DNA of 43,135 nucleotides from the NCBI GenBank assembly GCA_028867675.1, contig JAGWGA010000014.1, forward strand, positions 1-43,135, read 5' to 3'. Shown piece after piece: positions 32,171 to 39,187 of this stretch. Both the position numbers and the translations under genes were made by a program. Position 1 is the stretch's first letter; each line of letters starts with the position of its first letter. Below the pieces are notes generated by a model, which saw only the letters and a program-made list of their open reading frames with translations, did not search any database and was not told the DNA's origin. This DNA comes from Nitrososphaerota archaeon (lineage in GTDB: Archaea; Thermoproteota; Nitrososphaeria; Nitrososphaerales; Nitrosopumilaceae).

Positions 32171-33007
32171 ATGAATTATGCACAGCCCGTTTTAGTAGAT
32201 ACTGAAACCGTTGCAAATAATCTAAAATCATTAAAAATTGTTGAAGTTGATTATGATCCCGAAAATGCCTATAGACAAGGCCATCTACAAGGAGCCAGTT
32301 TAATATGGTGGAAACGAGACATTAATGATCCTATAACACGTGACATCATAAGCAAATCTCAGTTTGAAGATCTTTTATCCAGAAATGGAATAACTGCACA
32401 GTCTGAAGTTGTTTTGTATGGTGACTTTAACAATTGGTTTGCAGCATTTGTATTTTGGATATTCAAGTATTATGGACATGAAAAAGTAAAGATAATGAAT
32501 GGTGGAAGAAAAAAATGGGAAATTGAAAATAGATCTTACACCAAGGACGAACCACAAATACCAAGAACAGATTATGTTGCACAACCACCAAATGAAGGAT
32601 TGCGTGCATATCTCTTTGATGTGAGACGTGCACTTGAAAAAACTGATACAGTTTTAGTTGATGTACGTTCACCAAAAGAATTCTCTGGAGAAGTAACTGC
32701 GCCTGCTGAATATCCTATGGAACATGCTCAAAGAGGCGGACACATTCCAAATGCAAACAATATTCCTTGGGCAAGTGCTGTTAATGATACGGATGGTACT
32801 TTCAAATCAGTTGAAGAACTTAAAAAAATCTATGAAACAAAAGGTGTGACACCGGATAAAGATGTTATTTGCTATTGTAGAATTGGAGAAAGATCTTCAC
32901 ATACTTGGTTTGTTCTAAAATATCTTCTTGGATATCCTCAAGTTAGAAATTATGATGGTTCTTGGACTGAATGGGGTAATATGATTGGAAACCCAATTGA
33001 AAAATAA
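32171..33007 (+). CDS. Two-domain rhodanese (thiosulfate sulfurtransferase)
   Basis: A 278-residue tandem rhodanese. The C-terminal domain (VLVDVRSPKEFSGE, GGHIPNANNIPW) has the active-site loop CRIGERSSH with Cys236. The N-terminal domain keeps the fold (QGHLQGASLIWWKRD) but has YGDFNNWF in place of the loop, so it is structural. Acceptor unknown; thiosulfate or 3-mercaptopyruvate are the usual donors. The loop CRIGER rather than CEDGVT/CGSGVTA makes the thiosulfate type more likely. Confidence 0.88.
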   Translation: MNYAQPVLVDTETVANNLKSLKIVEVDYDPENAYRQGHLQGASLIWWKRDINDPITRDIISKSQFEDLLSRNGITAQSEVVLYGDFNNWFAAFVFWIFKYYGHEKVKIMNGGRKKWEIENRSYTKDEPQIPRTDYVAQPPNEGLRAYLFDVRRALEKTDTVLVDVRSPKEFSGEVTAPAEYPMEHAQRGGHIPNANNIPWASAVNDTDGTFKSVEELKKIYETKGVTPDKDVICYCRIGERSSHTWFVLKYLLGYPQVRNYDGSWTEWGNMIGNPIEK

Positions 33008-33317
33008 CGAAACCGGTCAAGAGCTACCCATTCTAAAAAAAGGCATATTCTATGCCATACTTGACGGTCCATATGATATTATACTGGAAGACAAGACCAA
33101 ACGTGGTCTTACCGTTCAAGAAAGATCGATTGATGAAAAATATACTGTAAATTCTGATAAAGGAATGATCTATGATATGGATGGAATAGGCCATAAAGTA
33201 GGAATCCGATGGTATTTTCCAAAAGACAAGTATGGATTTGATAAAGTACTTGAGCATGCATCTGAAATGGAACAAAGATATCGAAAGATCCGAGAAGAAA
33301 CTTGCCCCGATTATTAG
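32985..33317 (+). CDS. Hypothetical protein downstream of rhodanese
   Basis: A 110-residue soluble protein from a TTG inside the rhodanese gene (a second TTG lies at 32997). I do not recognise it. Features are KGIFYAILDGPYDIILEDK, a strand-rich middle with VGIRWYFPKDKYG and a charged C-terminal helix ending CPDY. The 23-base overlap points to translational coupling with the sulfurtransferase. Confidence 0.6.
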   Translation: METQLKNNETGQELPILKKGIFYAILDGPYDIILEDKTKRGLTVQERSIDEKYTVNSDKGMIYDMDGIGHKVGIRWYFPKDKYGFDKVLEHASEMEQRYRKIREETCPDY

Positions 33318-33354
33318 GAAGCATTTTTAAACTCTTTTCATCTACTAAAATTAG

Positions 33355-34311
33355 ATGTCACTCCTGCTAAAGGATAAAGTGTATACTGTTCAATCAGCCA
33401 CATCAAAGAGAGGAGTCTATCCTTTACACAGTTACAAGCTTGGTCTTTACCGTCTTCCGGTAAAATTAGAAGATCCTTATGAAATTGATTCCCTAGTTAG
33501 CGGATTTAAGAAAGTTTTCGAGATGGATAAATTTGCAGATAGAGTTTATGCTACATATCGTTGGAAGGAAGAAAACTTGCCAGATCCAGATGATAGTGGA
33601 TACAAATCCATTGAACTTGAAGTACAAGTTGAGATAGTAACTGGAGAAGTTGTAGACATGATTTATCAAATATATCCAGTTGAAAAATATGGTGATGGAC
33701 TTTGGGTTAAAGATTACAGAAAGAAAGCAGATGCTAACGCGAAGATGGTAATTGATACTATTTTGAGAAATAGTGTACTTGCTGATAAAATGATGGATCA
33801 TGAAGTAAAAACTAAACAACTAACACCGGAACAAGCTCTAAAAGAATTAGAAGAACTTACTCCATTAGCACAAGTAGTTCCAAACGCAAAACCAAAACCA
33901 AAGCCAGCAGCTCCTCCGCCTGGACAACAAGCTGCACAAGTTGAAGAACCTGTAGCAAATGAAGGCGCAAAACCAGGACCAATAGATGTAGATTTCAAAA
34001 AGAAACTCAAAGTTGTTGAGACTTTTACTGCGCCATCTAGTAATTACAAGATAAAAGTATTTGGTGCAAGAAAAGGAAACGAAGTATTGGGAATATGGGG
34101 AGAGTATGTATCAGTAGATTATGATATCTGTGTTGGAGATGGAGCATGTATCGATGCATGTCCTGTCAAAGTTTACGAATGGGCTGAATTTGCCGGACAT
34201 CCAGCTTCTGATAAAAAACCATTAATGGCAAGAGAACCAGATTGTATTTTTTGTCTATCTTGTGAAAACGTATGTCCTGTTCAGGCAATTAAAATTTCAA
34301 AGAAAGGCTAA
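33355..34311 (+). CDS. Long protein ending in a zinc-ferredoxin-like domain without zinc ligands
   Basis: 318 residues in two parts. Residues 1-175 form an unrecognised charged domain, joined by a Pro/Lys/Ala linker (about 176-210). Residues 212-318 align with the zinc-containing ferredoxin of Sulfolobus: VLGIWG, CVGDGACIDACP, FAGHPASDKK, CIFCLSCENVCP. Cys259, Cys265 and Cys269 with Asp262 in place of a cysteine indicate a [3Fe-4S] cluster; Cys297, Cys300 and Cys303 with Cys269 fit a [4Fe-4S] cluster. The histidines and aspartate that bind zinc in Sulfolobus are replaced. It probably serves as a low-potential electron carrier, with unknown partner. Confidence 0.85.
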   Translation: MSLLLKDKVYTVQSATSKRGVYPLHSYKLGLYRLPVKLEDPYEIDSLVSGFKKVFEMDKFADRVYATYRWKEENLPDPDDSGYKSIELEVQVEIVTGEVVDMIYQIYPVEKYGDGLWVKDYRKKADANAKMVIDTILRNSVLADKMMDHEVKTKQLTPEQALKELEELTPLAQVVPNAKPKPKPAAPPPGQQAAQVEEPVANEGAKPGPIDVDFKKKLKVVETFTAPSSNYKIKVFGARKGNEVLGIWGEYVSVDYDICVGDGACIDACPVKVYEWAEFAGHPASDKKPLMAREPDCIFCLSCENVCPVQAIKISKKG

Positions 34312-34332
34312 GGAAAATTTCAGCGGTACGGC

Positions 34333-34338
34333 TATAAA
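34333..34338 (+). promoter_or_regulatory. TATA box of the glycosyltransferase gene
   Basis: tataaa lies 25-30 bp ahead of the ATG at 34363, the spacing of a leaderless transcript. A perfect 5-bp inverted repeat GAGTT-gaaa-AACTC follows at 34346-34359, across the expected initiation region, and could be an operator or chance. Confidence 0.6.
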
Positions 34339-34362
34339 GACTTTAGAGTTGAAAAACTCCAA

Positions 34363-36384
34363 ATGCTTACACATGCTCTTCCAAATACTCTAACCCAATT
34401 TCTTTGGAATATTTTCATTAGTATTGCAATGGTGATTACACTCTATACTTGCAACTTTTACTATCTTGTAATAATTTCAAGACATCAAAAAAAGAATGAT
34501 TCTATTGAACTAAAAGAAATCCCGACTGTTACTATCCAACTTCCAATATATAATGAAAAATATGTTGCCGCAAGATTGGTAAATGCTGTTTGTAACTTAG
34601 ACTATCCAAAGGATAAACTCTCTATTCAGGTACTTGATGATTCAACTGATGACACATATGATATTCTTGAGAATCTCGTTCTAGAATATCAAAAAAAGGG
34701 CTTTGATATTCAGCATATACGACGATTAGACAGGAAAGGATACAAGGCAGGTGCACTTCGTAATGCAATGAAATTTGCAAAAGGTGATTTTATCACGATC
34801 TTTGATGCTGATTTTATTCCCCCAACTTGGTTCCTAAAAAAAGCCTTGACATATTTCTCTAAACCTGACATTGGATTGGTCCAATGCAGATGGGGTCATG
34901 TCAATGAAAGCTATTCTCCACTAACAAAGGCTCAAGCTCTAAGTCTTGATTTTCACTTTTTAATAGAACAAAAAGCAAAGAGCAATTCTCATCTGTTTAT
35001 GAGTTTTAATGGTACTGCTGGTATATGGAGAAGACAATGTATCGAAGATTCTGGGGGTTGGCATACTGCCACACTAGTTGAAGATTTAGATCTTAGCTAT
35101 AGAGCACAAATGAAAGGTTGGAAGTGTATCTTCATTCCTGATATTGTAGTAGATGCAGAACTTCCAGTCCAAATGAATTCTGCAAAAAGGCAGCAATTTC
35201 GATGGGCAAAAGGTTCCATTCAATGTGCTATAAAATTACTTGCCGATGTCACAGTAAAGAAAATGCCTGTTGATACAAAGATTCAGGCCTTTGTTCAACT
35301 TACAAGACATATTGTACATCCCCTAGTACTTGCACAATTTTTAATTCTACCAATACTGTTATCTTCCAAAATAAATCTCTATATCATAAGTGGATTGCCG
35401 GTATTGACAATAATTGCATACTTGGCAATGGGACCTGTTGCATACATACTAGTGATTCAGGGAATGTATGCCCAGAAATGGAGATCTAAAACCCTTTCCT
35501 ATCTGTATCTGATAATCTATTCTGCCGGTATGTCAGTTAACAATACCGTTGCAGTCTTTGATGCATTTTTTGGAGGAAAGAATGTATTCTTACGTACTCC
35601 AAAGTTTGGAATTATAAAAAATGATGATGACTGGAGAGATAAGGCATATGCTCTTCCATTTACAAAAACTACACTTCTTGAAATATTCTTTGGAGTGTAT
35701 GGAATTGTAGGTATTTTTATTGCAATATTTTCCAATAATTCTGTATTTGTTCCAATCATAGGCATTCAAGTAATTGGATTTCTTTACATTGCGTATCTTA
35801 GCATATCTCATTCAACATTTAAAAAAGGCAAATCAAGCAAAAGAGTCGAAACAAAGGAAGAGAAAATGGCAAATAATTACTATAAAGTTGCATTGGCTGG
35901 AATTATCGGATTAATTGTAGTAGGTGTTGTTATGGCTTTTGAGGAATATGGTAGTACTATTTACCCTCTTGACCAATCCCGAGGAATTTTATCAAGAATT
36001 CAAGCCACCTCTGACCCCCAAGTAATTCATGATGACATTCTAATGGTTCAACAACTCTTGCCAAAATCTGGAAACCCTGTTTGGATATTTCCTACAGATG
36101 AAACAAACTTTGGATTGATGCAAAAAGACCTTAACACAATGCTCTCAACACTTGATAAAATATCTACTACTTCGCCTGACACTGCAGCATTTCATACTGG
36201 AATGCTTAACATTCATGCTCAAGCAACTACAATTGTTTTCAATTTACTTGATGCAACTCCATACATGTATGTCAGCATTTCAAATATGTTGTTTGGAAGC
36301 ATATGGGTTGCAGTCATAATTGGAATCTTTGCTCTTCTTAAGAAGAAAAAGGAAAAGCTACAATCTCTTGAAATGACCGACTAA
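34363..36384 (+). CDS. Membrane glycosyltransferase family 2 (cellulose synthase-like) with extracytoplasmic helical domain
   Basis: A 673-residue processive-type GT2. An N-terminal helix (about 14-38) leads into the catalytic domain: VTIQLPIYNE, Asp92-Asp93, DAD at 148-150, VEDLD near 241 and QQFRW at 277-281. Several transmembrane helices follow (about 305-500). The C-terminus is unusual: two more helices (about 515-535 and 645-665) enclose about 110 mostly helical residues predicted outside the cell. The donor and product are unknown; beta-glucan, mannan or lipid-linked sugar are possible. Overlaps the convergent coiled-coil gene by four bases. Confidence 0.88.
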   Translation: MLTHALPNTLTQFLWNIFISIAMVITLYTCNFYYLVIISRHQKKNDSIELKEIPTVTIQLPIYNEKYVAARLVNAVCNLDYPKDKLSIQVLDDSTDDTYDILENLVLEYQKKGFDIQHIRRLDRKGYKAGALRNAMKFAKGDFITIFDADFIPPTWFLKKALTYFSKPDIGLVQCRWGHVNESYSPLTKAQALSLDFHFLIEQKAKSNSHLFMSFNGTAGIWRRQCIEDSGGWHTATLVEDLDLSYRAQMKGWKCIFIPDIVVDAELPVQMNSAKRQQFRWAKGSIQCAIKLLADVTVKKMPVDTKIQAFVQLTRHIVHPLVLAQFLILPILLSSKINLYIISGLPVLTIIAYLAMGPVAYILVIQGMYAQKWRSKTLSYLYLIIYSAGMSVNNTVAVFDAFFGGKNVFLRTPKFGIIKNDDDWRDKAYALPFTKTTLLEIFFGVYGIVGIFIAIFSNNSVFVPIIGIQVIGFLYIAYLSISHSTFKKGKSSKRVETKEEKMANNYYKVALAGIIGLIVVGVVMAFEEYGSTIYPLDQSRGILSRIQATSDPQVIHDDILMVQQLLPKSGNPVWIFPTDETNFGLMQKDLNTMLSTLDKISTTSPDTAAFHTGMLNIHAQATTIVFNLLDATPYMYVSISNMLFGSIWVAVIIGIFALLKKKKEKLQSLEMTD

Positions 36385-37712
36385 GTAATATTTAGTTCGC
36401 GTCTGATTTCATCTACTGCTCTTATTCCAAATAGATCACGAACTTGTTCTATTCTAATTGATTCTTTTACAATGTCTAAACCAAGTTCAGTAATCAAAAG
36501 TCGAAATACATCTGTAAATCTTATTTCCCATTTATCTGCGCAATCTAATATCTTTGATATGCTCCACTGTTTTACCTCAGAAGGTAATGGGATTTTTGTT
36601 TCTACTTCTATAGAAATTCGGTCAAACAGATTGATCATGTCTTTGGTTTGTTCTACCATCTTCTCAATGTCTTCTAATGTGCCATATTTTGATTCAGAAC
36701 GCATTCTGATGTTTGATTGGAATTCAGAAAGACGTAGTAATCCCATAACTTCATGTGAAGTATTCTGAGATGTTTTGTGAGTAACATGACGAATATCTTC
36801 AAGCTGCTGTGAAATCTCATAGGTTTTCTTATTAAACTCTGAGATGGACGCTGAATTTCTGTTTAATAATTCTACAAAATCTGATATTTTGTCATCTATG
36901 CCTTTATTCCTGCTTAGCACATTCTCCTTAAAGTTAGTAAATTCCGAATTGATATTCCTAATATCGTGACTAAGTGCAGACAGTGAATCTGTTTTCTTAA
37001 TCAAAGAATCAATCTCGGTACCAATATTTCTTATCTGTGCATCTAGGATTGGAAGGGAATCTGCCTTTGTTATCATTGTGCTTATCTCGCCTTTTAGGTT
37101 CGATATGCTCTCCTCAAGTCCTGACATTTTTTCTGTTTTTGAGGAAATCTCCTTTGTGTTCTGTCTTACTTGTTCAATCTCATTACTAAGATTAGAAAGT
37201 GATTCAGTTCTACCTGCTACTCCTTTGATATCTTCGCGTATCTTCTCAGTTTTTTCTGATACATGCATTATCATCTTGGTATTATTTCTAATGGAATCCA
37301 TACTGTCAGCTACACTTTGTATTATCTTGTTGGTATCTGGCATGGATTCTTGTTTGTCACGAATTTTCTCTACATGATCCTGAAGTCTGTTTATCTGACT
37401 GTTGATCTTATCTATTAGATTAGAATGGGCCTTGACTTGACTCATTCCAGAAAATAGGCGCTGTGTATCCTCTTCTATTATGTTTAATTGTCTTGAATTT
37501 TTCTGGATTTGATCAAGTGACGAGTTTACCGATGATATCATGTCCTTTAAAGAAATCAATATCTTCTGATTCTCTACAAATATTTTTGACATTGTTTTAA
37601 CTTCAGAGGCTAGAGTTTTGGTAGCTTCTGATATGGAAGCCATTTTTTTGACTGCATCATGTGTAGAATCTTTAGGCTTGGGTCTTGATTCTACTTTTTT
37701 TGATTTAGTCAC
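36381..37712 (-). CDS. Coiled-coil protein with 24-residue repeats
   Basis: A 443-residue protein, GTG start, with no signal peptide or membrane segment. Residues 25-320 are almost continuous heptad coiled coil. Four 24-residue units run from 168 to 263, each opening with K/R-T/A-E/D-S/K-L/M: RTESL at 168, KTEKM at 192, KADSL at 216, KTDSL at 240. The C-terminal 65 residues (from about 378) are globular and helical (WSISKILDCADKWEIRFTDVF). I do not recognise the family; a structural, chromosome-associated or sensory role are all possible. Confidence 0.75.
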   Translation of the reverse strand: MTKSKKVESRPKPKDSTHDAVKKMASISEATKTLASEVKTMSKIFVENQKILISLKDMISSVNSSLDQIQKNSRQLNIIEEDTQRLFSGMSQVKAHSNLIDKINSQINRLQDHVEKIRDKQESMPDTNKIIQSVADSMDSIRNNTKMIMHVSEKTEKIREDIKGVAGRTESLSNLSNEIEQVRQNTKEISSKTEKMSGLEESISNLKGEISTMITKADSLPILDAQIRNIGTEIDSLIKKTDSLSALSHDIRNINSEFTNFKENVLSRNKGIDDKISDFVELLNRNSASISEFNKKTYEISQQLEDIRHVTHKTSQNTSHEVMGLLRLSEFQSNIRMRSESKYGTLEDIEKMVEQTKDMINLFDRISIEVETKIPLPSEVKQWSISKILDCADKWEIRFTDVFRLLITELGLDIVKESIRIEQVRDLFGIRAVDEIRRELNIT

Positions 37713-37766
37713 TTCAAATTAGAATAAGATCAACCGATAAAAAAGTTAGGGTATTATTCTATATTA

Positions 37767-37847
37767 TACAAAAAGGGAAATCCTGGTTTAGTTATTGACT
37801 AAAACAGGATCATGAAGACTTTCATGGAAAGTCTTTGCTACTAAACC
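37767..37847 (-). promoter_or_regulatory. Structured region with mutually exclusive hairpins between msrB and the coiled-coil gene
   Basis: Arms at 37780-37792 and 37798-37810 form a 13-nt stem with one mismatch and a 5-nt loop; on the minus strand it is followed by a TTTTT run (complement of 37771-37775), so it resembles a terminator. A second perfect hairpin is at 37815-37835 (9-bp stem, loop of three). The sequence GGTTTAGT at 37785-37792 can instead pair exactly with ACTAAACC at 37840-37847, enclosing the second hairpin and disrupting the first. This is the layout of an attenuator, or of an msrB 3' terminator with extra structure. Confidence 0.55.
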
Positions 37848-37949
37848 ATTTGCAGTTTCGAAGAACTGTTTTGGGCAAAACTCACAATTAAGCATGTATT
37901 ACTGTACTATACGGTACTATTAATAACTGGGTAACTTTGCTATTACCAT

Positions 37950-38333
37950 TCAATCATGTTTTTCAAGATGTATTGCAGCCGAATTTATGCAATATCTTAG
38001 ACCTGTGGGATTTGGACCGTCATCAAAGAGATGGCCCAAATGGGCTCCGCAATTCTTGCACATTGCCTCGATTCTTAACATGCCATAACTGGCATCTTTC
38101 TCAGTTTTTACATTATCAGAAATTGACTCCCAAAAGCTTGGCCATCCTGTTCCAGAATCAAATTTTGTTTCTGAAGAAAATAGTTTAGTTCCACAGCATA
38201 GGCACTTGTAAATTCCCTCTTCTTTACAATCGTGATATATTCCAGTAAAGGGGGGTTCTGTTCCTTTCATTCTGCATATGTTATATTGTTCTGAAGTGAG
38301 TTTGTCCTTCCATGGGTCGCTTGACGAATCCAT
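37950..38333 (-). CDS. msrB: Peptide methionine-R-sulfoxide reductase MsrB
   Basis: Repairs methionine-R-sulfoxide in proteins. 127 residues, a complete single-domain MsrB. Zinc cysteines are Cys44/Cys47 and Cys92/Cys95, the substrate loop is GTGWPSFW, and catalytic Cys115 is in [27 protein letters not shown] is the normal N-terminus. It is flanked by 237 bp of structured non-coding DNA downstream and the C/D box sRNA upstream. Confidence 0.95.
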   Translation of the reverse strand: MDSSSDPWKDKLTSEQYNICRMKGTEPPFTGIYHDCKEEGIYKCLCCGTKLFSSETKFDSGTGWPSFWESISDNVKTEKDASYGMLRIEAMCKNCGAHLGHLFDDGPNPTGLRYCINSAAIHLEKHD

Positions 38334-38391
38334 CTCTCATTCAATAGGTCTTTTAGGATTTAATCTTTGATAGTATTTCATATTTTCTAAA

Positions 38392-38450
38392 GCAGTCAGA
38401 TACCCCAGGTATAATTCATCATAGATCAGCATACCCAATCATCATTCTGC
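38392..38450 (-). ncRNA. C/D box sRNA (2'-O-methylation guide)
   Basis: Read on the minus strand all four boxes are exact: C box ATGATGA (38439-38445), D' CTGA (38426-38429), C' ATGATGA (38416-38422), D CTGA (38396-38399). The D'-C' spacer is three bases. A terminal stem GCAG (38447-38450) pairs with CTGC (38392-38395). The D' guide is TTGGGTATG (9 nt) and the D guide ATTATACCTGGGGTAT (16 nt). By the box-plus-five rule each guide should direct methylation to a C, in CATACCCAA and ATACCCCAGG respectively. It would load L7Ae, Nop5 and fibrillarin. Targets are not identified. Confidence 0.85.
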
Positions 38451-38614
38451 AACGAGTTTTATCTTATAATGCCTTATATTGTGACCGATTTTGTCTCGTG
38501 ATGATTATTTCATGTGTGAGAACGTCTCTTTTGTAGTGTAAAGTAACAATTTTTCACCAAATTGTTACCCTGTATCACATTGGATATTAAATAAAATTTT
38601 TCATAAACGTATCC
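38451..38614 (+). promoter_or_regulatory. Promoter region of the ATPase operon with 10-bp inverted repeat
   Basis: A perfect palindrome GTAACAATTT-ttcacc-AAATTGTTAC occupies 38543-38568. A TATA-like tattaaata is at 38585-38593 and the ATG at 38615, about 26 bp on, so the transcript should be nearly leaderless. The palindrome ends 16 bp ahead of the TATA box, a place for an activator or for autoregulation by the first gene product. Nothing else is seen in 38451-38542. Confidence 0.65.
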
Positions 38615-39187
38615 ATGATGAATGAGATATTAGAAAAACTCGAGTCTTCTGGTATTGGTGGAACTAAAAAGGTTGATCTAAAAAAGACATTTGGAAAGGA
38701 ATGTGAAAGTATACTTGAGGAATTAAAATCAAAAGAGCAAATATTTATTGAAAAAAAGGGCGTGGCATATTTTATCTGGACTAAAGAGAATTACATTAAA
38801 CATCTAACACAAAATGATCCCAAGTTCAAATTGATGCTTAACCTGTTAGGAAGCGTAAACTCCTCTCTAACAAAAGTACAAGCACATGCCGAGACTTTGG
38901 AAGAAGAACTGGAAAAACATTCATCACAAGAGAGTTTATCCCAAAATGATGATTTTGAAGGCGTGTTTAACAGTTCATTGAATGAATCATCTACCTCGAT
39001 AGGCTGGGTTCCATTTACTAAAATCCGAGAGAAAGTCTGCGAGACTCATAATCTCTCAAAAGACAAATTCTATCAAATGGCATCAAATCTGATTGAAAAT
39101 CATAAAGACCGATATGAAATTTCTTCTGGTGGTCAAGAAGGAATTGTAATGCGTGGGCTTGTTCATGGTTATGTGAGGAATATCTGA
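38615..39187 (+). CDS. Winged-helix-like protein, first gene of an ATPase operon
   Basis: 190 residues with three parts: an N-terminal winged-helix-like segment (VDLKKTFGKECESILEELKSKEQIFIEKKGVAYFIW), a helical middle of about 45 residues (NLLGSVNSSLTKVQAHAETLEEEL), an acidic Ser-rich linker, and a second winged-helix-like domain (WVPFTKIREKVCETHNLSKDKFYQMASNLIENH) ending in EGIVMRGLVHGYVR. Its stop abuts the ATPase start with a one-base overlap. A DNA-binding partner of the ATPase is likely, by architecture and context only. ATG 38618 is an equal alternative start. Confidence 0.65.
   Translation: MMNEILEKLESSGIGGTKKVDLKKTFGKECESILEELKSKEQIFIEKKGVAYFIWTKENYIKHLTQNDPKFKLMLNLLGSVNSSLTKVQAHAETLEEELEKHSSQESLSQNDDFEGVFNSSLNESSTSIGWVPFTKIREKVCETHNLSKDKFYQMASNLIENHKDRYEISSGGQEGIVMRGLVHGYVRNI

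Noticed and set aside
37905-37925. Palindrome-like gtactatacggtac
   Set aside because: Imperfect and close to the background of AT-rich TATA-like sequence; may be a minus-strand promoter element but cannot be supported.
37937-38188. Plus-strand frame opposite msrB
   Set aside because: Antisense to a complete MsrB with all catalytic and zinc residues.
38415-38510. Possible long-range stem ACGAG/CTCGT with flanking ATCATC/GATGAT
   Set aside because: Short arms with an unpaired insertion, and part of it is explained by the C/D box sRNA.
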